DNA of 11,988 nt from Dissophora ornata (Eukaryota; Mortierellomycota; Mortierellomycetes; Mortierellales; Mortierellaceae), in contig MU616710.1 in NCBI GenBank assembly GCA_025201705.1, forward strand, positions 6,775-18,762, in the 5' to 3' direction. The position numbers were made by a program, and so were the translations under genes. Position 1 is the stretch's first letter, and the number at the start of each line of letters is the position of its first letter. Under the pieces are notes generated by a model. That model was not told where the DNA came from and searched no databases. It worked only from the letters and a program-made list of their open reading frames with translations. Positions 10,168-11,988 of this stretch are shown piece by piece.

Positions 10168-10310
10168 GGGTCCCCATTTGCAGATCTTTTTTTCTTCTCA
10201 AAAATAAAATCTCTGCAAATGGGTACCGGCAGAATGTTTACCCGTGTGCCCAATGCTGCTGAAAATATGCCAAGGAGGGTTCGATTCCAGCCCTCGCGGG
10301 ACCCTTTTTT
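10168..10310 (+). ncRNA. tRNA-like Pol III-type element (degenerate tRNA or SINE head)
   Basis: GGGTCCC (10168-10174) is perfectly complementary to GGGACCC (10298-10304), as in a 7-bp acceptor stem, and a T6 run (10305-10310), a Pol III-type terminator, follows immediately. GGTTCGATTCC (10278-10288) matches the tRNA B-box exactly. GAGGG (10275-10279) can pair with CCCTC (10291-10295), but the loop is 11 nt instead of 7. No convincing D-arm, anticodon arm or A-box is visible. A second 5' acceptor-like heptamer, GGGTACC (10221-10227), would pair with the same 3' strand with one mismatch. I read it as a degenerate tRNA gene or the tRNA-derived part of a SINE, not a functional tRNA. Confidence 0.4.
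10169..10227. repeat. 16-bp inverted repeat (hairpin) within the tRNA-like element
   Basis: GGTCCCCATTTGCAGA (10169-10184) and TCTGCAAATGGGTACC (10212-10227) are reverse complements with one mismatch; the inner 12 bp (10173-10184 with 10212-10223) are perfect. The 27-nt loop is T-rich then A-rich and could extend the stem. It competes with the acceptor-like pairing of 10168-10174 with 10298-10304, so the two structures cannot both form fully. Confidence 0.8.
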
Positions 10311-10343
10311 AATAAAAAACTATAGAGCTAGAGAGCTAAAGAG

Positions 10344-11070
10344 CTAGGCCTGAGTGTGCGTGTTGAAGACGGAGGTGATGTATGCAACCATCTCGTCCTC
10401 TGTGTGGCCAGCCTTGAGAGCGAAGTTGCGGGGGTTGCGGCGACTGAACTCAATTGGGGCTTCCTCGTCATCCTTCATGTGCTGGTAGACGAACTGGCCT
10501 CGAGGAGAGCCTTCAAATCGCAAGTCCTGCATCACAGCAGCACCAAACTCGGGTTTGTCGGCGATGAATTGGCGCAGGGTGCGGTCTATGGCTTTTTTCC
10601 GCACAGTGAAGAGTCGATACCCGCCATCGGGCAGGGGCTGAGGCAACTGGAACTTCAAGACCACAAAGACCTCTTGGTCTCGAGGCGGGCGCATCAAGAC
10701 GCGCTCGCGGTTGGCTGCTTGCCGTGCTTGGTCGCTGTTGGCACGAGCAACCTCGGCACGCTGCAGCTTGAGTTGAGTCTCTTCGAGCTTGGCTTCAGCG
10801 TCCTTGAGCTTGGCTTCAGTGTCCTCGAGTTTTGTTTCAGTGTCCTCCAGCTCATCCTGGGTCAAGGCAAGGTCATCGTTCGCGTCCGTGAGCTTATTCT
10901 CTGTGTTCCTGAGCTCGAGCGAGATAGCTGCCAGCTGCTTGCGCAGTGCCTCCATAGCTGGCTCCTCTGGGATGCCTATGAACGGATGACGGAACGACAA
11001 GTGTTTCGTTAGTGCGCTGGTGTAAGGTGCAGGGCTGTTTTCGGCTTTGGCGGGACATACTGACGGTCAT
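10344..11070 (-). CDS. Unrecognised protein: N-terminal heptad coiled coil plus C-terminal domain (two exons)
   Basis: I do not recognise the family. The uninterrupted frame reads back to about 11000 without a suitable ATG. The best start is ATG at 11070-11068 with a 10-nt exon 1 (11070-11061), an 85-nt intron (11060-10976: donor GTATGT, branch-like CACTAAC, acceptor CATAG) and exon 2 10975-10344 (stop TAG), giving 213 aa starting MTVSIPEEPAMEALRKQ. Phase is preserved. The alternative is the ATG of MEALRKQ within exon 2. Residues about 12-90 form a strongly predicted coiled coil rich in Glu/Asp/Lys/Leu, with four consecutive heptads of the type LEDTEAK. A basic hinge (about 93-102) leads to a compact domain (about 104-208) with VFVVLKFQLP, YRLFTVRKKAIDRTLRQFI, PRGQFVYQHM and RRNPRNFALKAGHT, probably alpha/beta. 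There is no signal peptide or membrane segment. It lies between the tRNA-like element and the Crinkler fragment, on the Crinkler strand, 443 bp downstream of the Crinkler stop. Its upstream DNA is CT-rich on the sense strand, as expected of a leader. Confidence 0.7.
10767..10850 (-). repeat. Four 21-bp units encoding coiled-coil heptads
   Basis: Within the coiled-coil gene, four successive 21-nt units encode LEDTETK, LEDTEAK, LKDAEAK and LEETQLK. The units are clearly similar at DNA level (CTTGGCTTCAG.GTCCT.GAG on the plus strand), so the heptads arose by tandem duplication. The array is a likely site of length polymorphism. Confidence 0.8.
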
Positions 11071-11513
11071 GTTTATGGTGAGGTTGGGAATGGAAAAATG
11101 GGTGAATGAATGAGGGAATGGAGTTGGGGTTAGGAATGGCAATGGAGTTGCGAGGCCCATTTGTAGAGATTGGAGGAGTGCTGCCTGCCGCAGGCGCATG
11201 AAGGGAGCAGCATCGGCATCAGAAGGGCAAATAAAAGAGAGATGAGATGGATGATGCAATAGATGAGATTGCGATTGCCTTTTCTCGCACCCCCTCCAAG
11301 AAAAAAAAAGGTGTCCAAAGCCTGTCACACTAGAATACAACGGTGCCCACTGACTGCCCAGACCTCCTTTTCCAGAAAGGCTTTGCACAGTGTCTTGTCG
11401 GTATCCGGAGGCGCATTTTGGCCATCTGGTTGTCTCGTGCTGCCTTTTTAAAACTAAAAAGGTGTATAAATCCTGGTCCTCCTGACTGGTCCAGAAGAGT
11501 GTATAAAAGCCGT
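11071..11513. other. Intergenic: coiled-coil gene promoter and Crinkler 3' flank
   Basis: No gene is supported. On the minus strand 11071-11300 is CT-rich and fits the promoter and leader of the coiled-coil gene. A 7-bp inverted repeat, CCTTTTT (11443-11449) with AAAAAGG (11456-11462) around a 6-nt loop, and two GTATAAA motifs (11464-11470 and 11501-11507) lie in the stretch downstream of the Crinkler stop. An AATAAA on the minus strand overlaps the Crinkler stop codon. No further structure is evident. Confidence 0.5.
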
Positions 11514-11988
11514 TTATTTTTTTGCAGCGTTTCTCTGTGGTCGTTTTCTCGGCTTGGGGGTGACTTGTCGGGTGGGGATCTCCAGCCCAGGTGATTTGCC
11601 AGCTGCTGCTGCCTTGATGTCGATCTTCAAAACGTACTGCTTCACTGACTTGATGCCCGCAGGGATATTCTTATGTGCTTTCCCATCTGACGTCAAGTAG
11701 TTCTGCTTCTGGAAATCGGCAAAAACATGGCTTGGGACGACAAAAATAAGCCGAGCTTCTTCTGGCTGGGTAATCCAGCTGTGTTCAACAAGACTTTCCA
11801 CAAGCTTCAAGAACGGTATTCCTTTGATGGCGTGGGTATTAGATACTGTGATTTGAAGCAGGTCCCGGGGAGAGAGCAGCATATCGACACAGGCAAAATT
11901 ATGAATTGTTGGTATCCAGAGTTGACCCGCCTTGGTCGAGGTTATCGTTTGGAAATGCATTACATCTGGTTTCCGCGGGATTATCAAA
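11514..11988 (-). CDS. Crinkler/RHS-like effector protein, C-terminal part (5' end beyond window)
   Basis: The frame is open from the window edge to TAA at 11516-11514, about 158 codons, with no plausible start, so the gene is cut by the edge. Hallmarks I associate with the C-terminal domain of Crinkler (CRN)/retrotransposon-hot-spot-like proteins of Mortierella, Rhizophagus and oomycetes are HNFACVDMLL, then DLLQITVSNTHAIKG, EARLIFVVPSHVFADFQKQ and VKQYVLKIDI. Literature places this in a PD-(D/E)XK nuclease-like fold; the Asp of ACVD and the Gln of LLQITVS are the likely core positions. Upstream, beyond the window, a P-loop NTPase domain and a ubiquitin-like header would be expected. The C-terminus ends in a Lys/Arg-rich tail (PKPRKRPQRNAAKK) that could act as a nuclear-localisation or nucleic-acid-binding segment. 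CRNs are thought to act in host or self nuclei; the role in saprotrophic fungi is unclear. No break is seen in this part. Confidence 0.75.
   Translation of the reverse strand, partial: LIIPRKPDVMHFQTITSTKAGQLWIPTIHNFACVDMLLSPRDLLQITVSNTHAIKGIPFLKLVESLVEHSWITQPEEARLIFVVPSHVFADFQKQNYLTSDGKAHKNIPAGIKSVKQYVLKIDIKAAAAGKSPGLEIPTRQVTPKPRKRPQRNAAKK

Noticed and set aside
10356..11012. 218-codon plus-strand open frame opposite the coiled-coil gene
   Set aside because: Antisense shadow; its Leu/Val/Ser-rich repeats mirror the Glu/Lys heptads of the other strand, which gives the more sensible protein.
11443..11462. Hairpin CCTTTTT...AAAAAGG as a terminator
   Set aside because: Intrinsic hairpin terminators are bacterial; in this eukaryotic context a 7-bp A/T-rich palindrome is probably chance.

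Overview
This window looks like nuclear DNA of an early-diverging fungus, most probably Mortierellomycota (Mortierella/Linnemannia/Podila type). The evidence is short spliceosomal introns (72-114 nt, GT-AG), long A/T homopolymers and CT-rich leaders, a Crinkler/RHS-type C-terminus at the right edge, and a large leucine-rich protein with an N-terminal layout I associate with multigene families of Mortierella and Rhizophagus. The taxonomic call is inference from protein character; no rRNA or marker gene is present.

Left part (1-5791). About 2.3 kb without a supportable gene is followed by two housekeeping metabolic genes in divergent orientation. On the minus strand (3125 to 2293), a four-exon gene encodes 3-hydroxyanthranilate 3,4-dioxygenase (168 aa), the kynurenine-pathway enzyme leading to quinolinate and NAD. 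On the plus strand (3770-5791), a two-exon gene encodes an AzgA-type adenine/guanine/hypoxanthine permease (649 aa). They share a 644-bp intergenic promoter region. Both serve nucleotide or cofactor supply, but co-regulation is not shown.

Middle part (5792-10343). This is an accessory-looking region. It has a CA microsatellite, a 120-bp MITE-like element with 21-bp terminal inverted repeats, and a 13-bp x 4 tandem repeat. Then comes a large two-exon leucine-rich gene (6503-9794; about 1061 codons) interrupted by one in-frame TAG at 7314-7316. Its 3' end departs abruptly from LRR-like sequence near 9725 and is followed by a degenerate in-frame stretch. After that lies a tRNA-like structure with an exact B-box, an acceptor-like 7-bp stem pairing and a T6 Pol III-type terminator (10168-10310), with a strong 16-bp hairpin in its 5' part.

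Right part (10344-11988). A minus-strand gene encodes an unrecognised protein with an N-terminal heptad-repeat coiled coil and a compact C-terminal domain. Its best model has a 10-nt first exon joined across an 85-nt intron with a good donor, branch site and acceptor. At the edge, on the same strand, is the C-terminal 158 codons of a Crinkler/RHS-like protein (PD-(D/E)XK-type effector domain) with a lysine/arginine-rich tail. Conserved metabolism on the left and lineage-specific, repeat-associated, partly decayed genes on the right is the main architectural message. I did not find a convincing new multi-gene system. The most interesting items are the single in-frame stop in the LRR gene and the Pol III-type tRNA-like element beside its broken 3' end.
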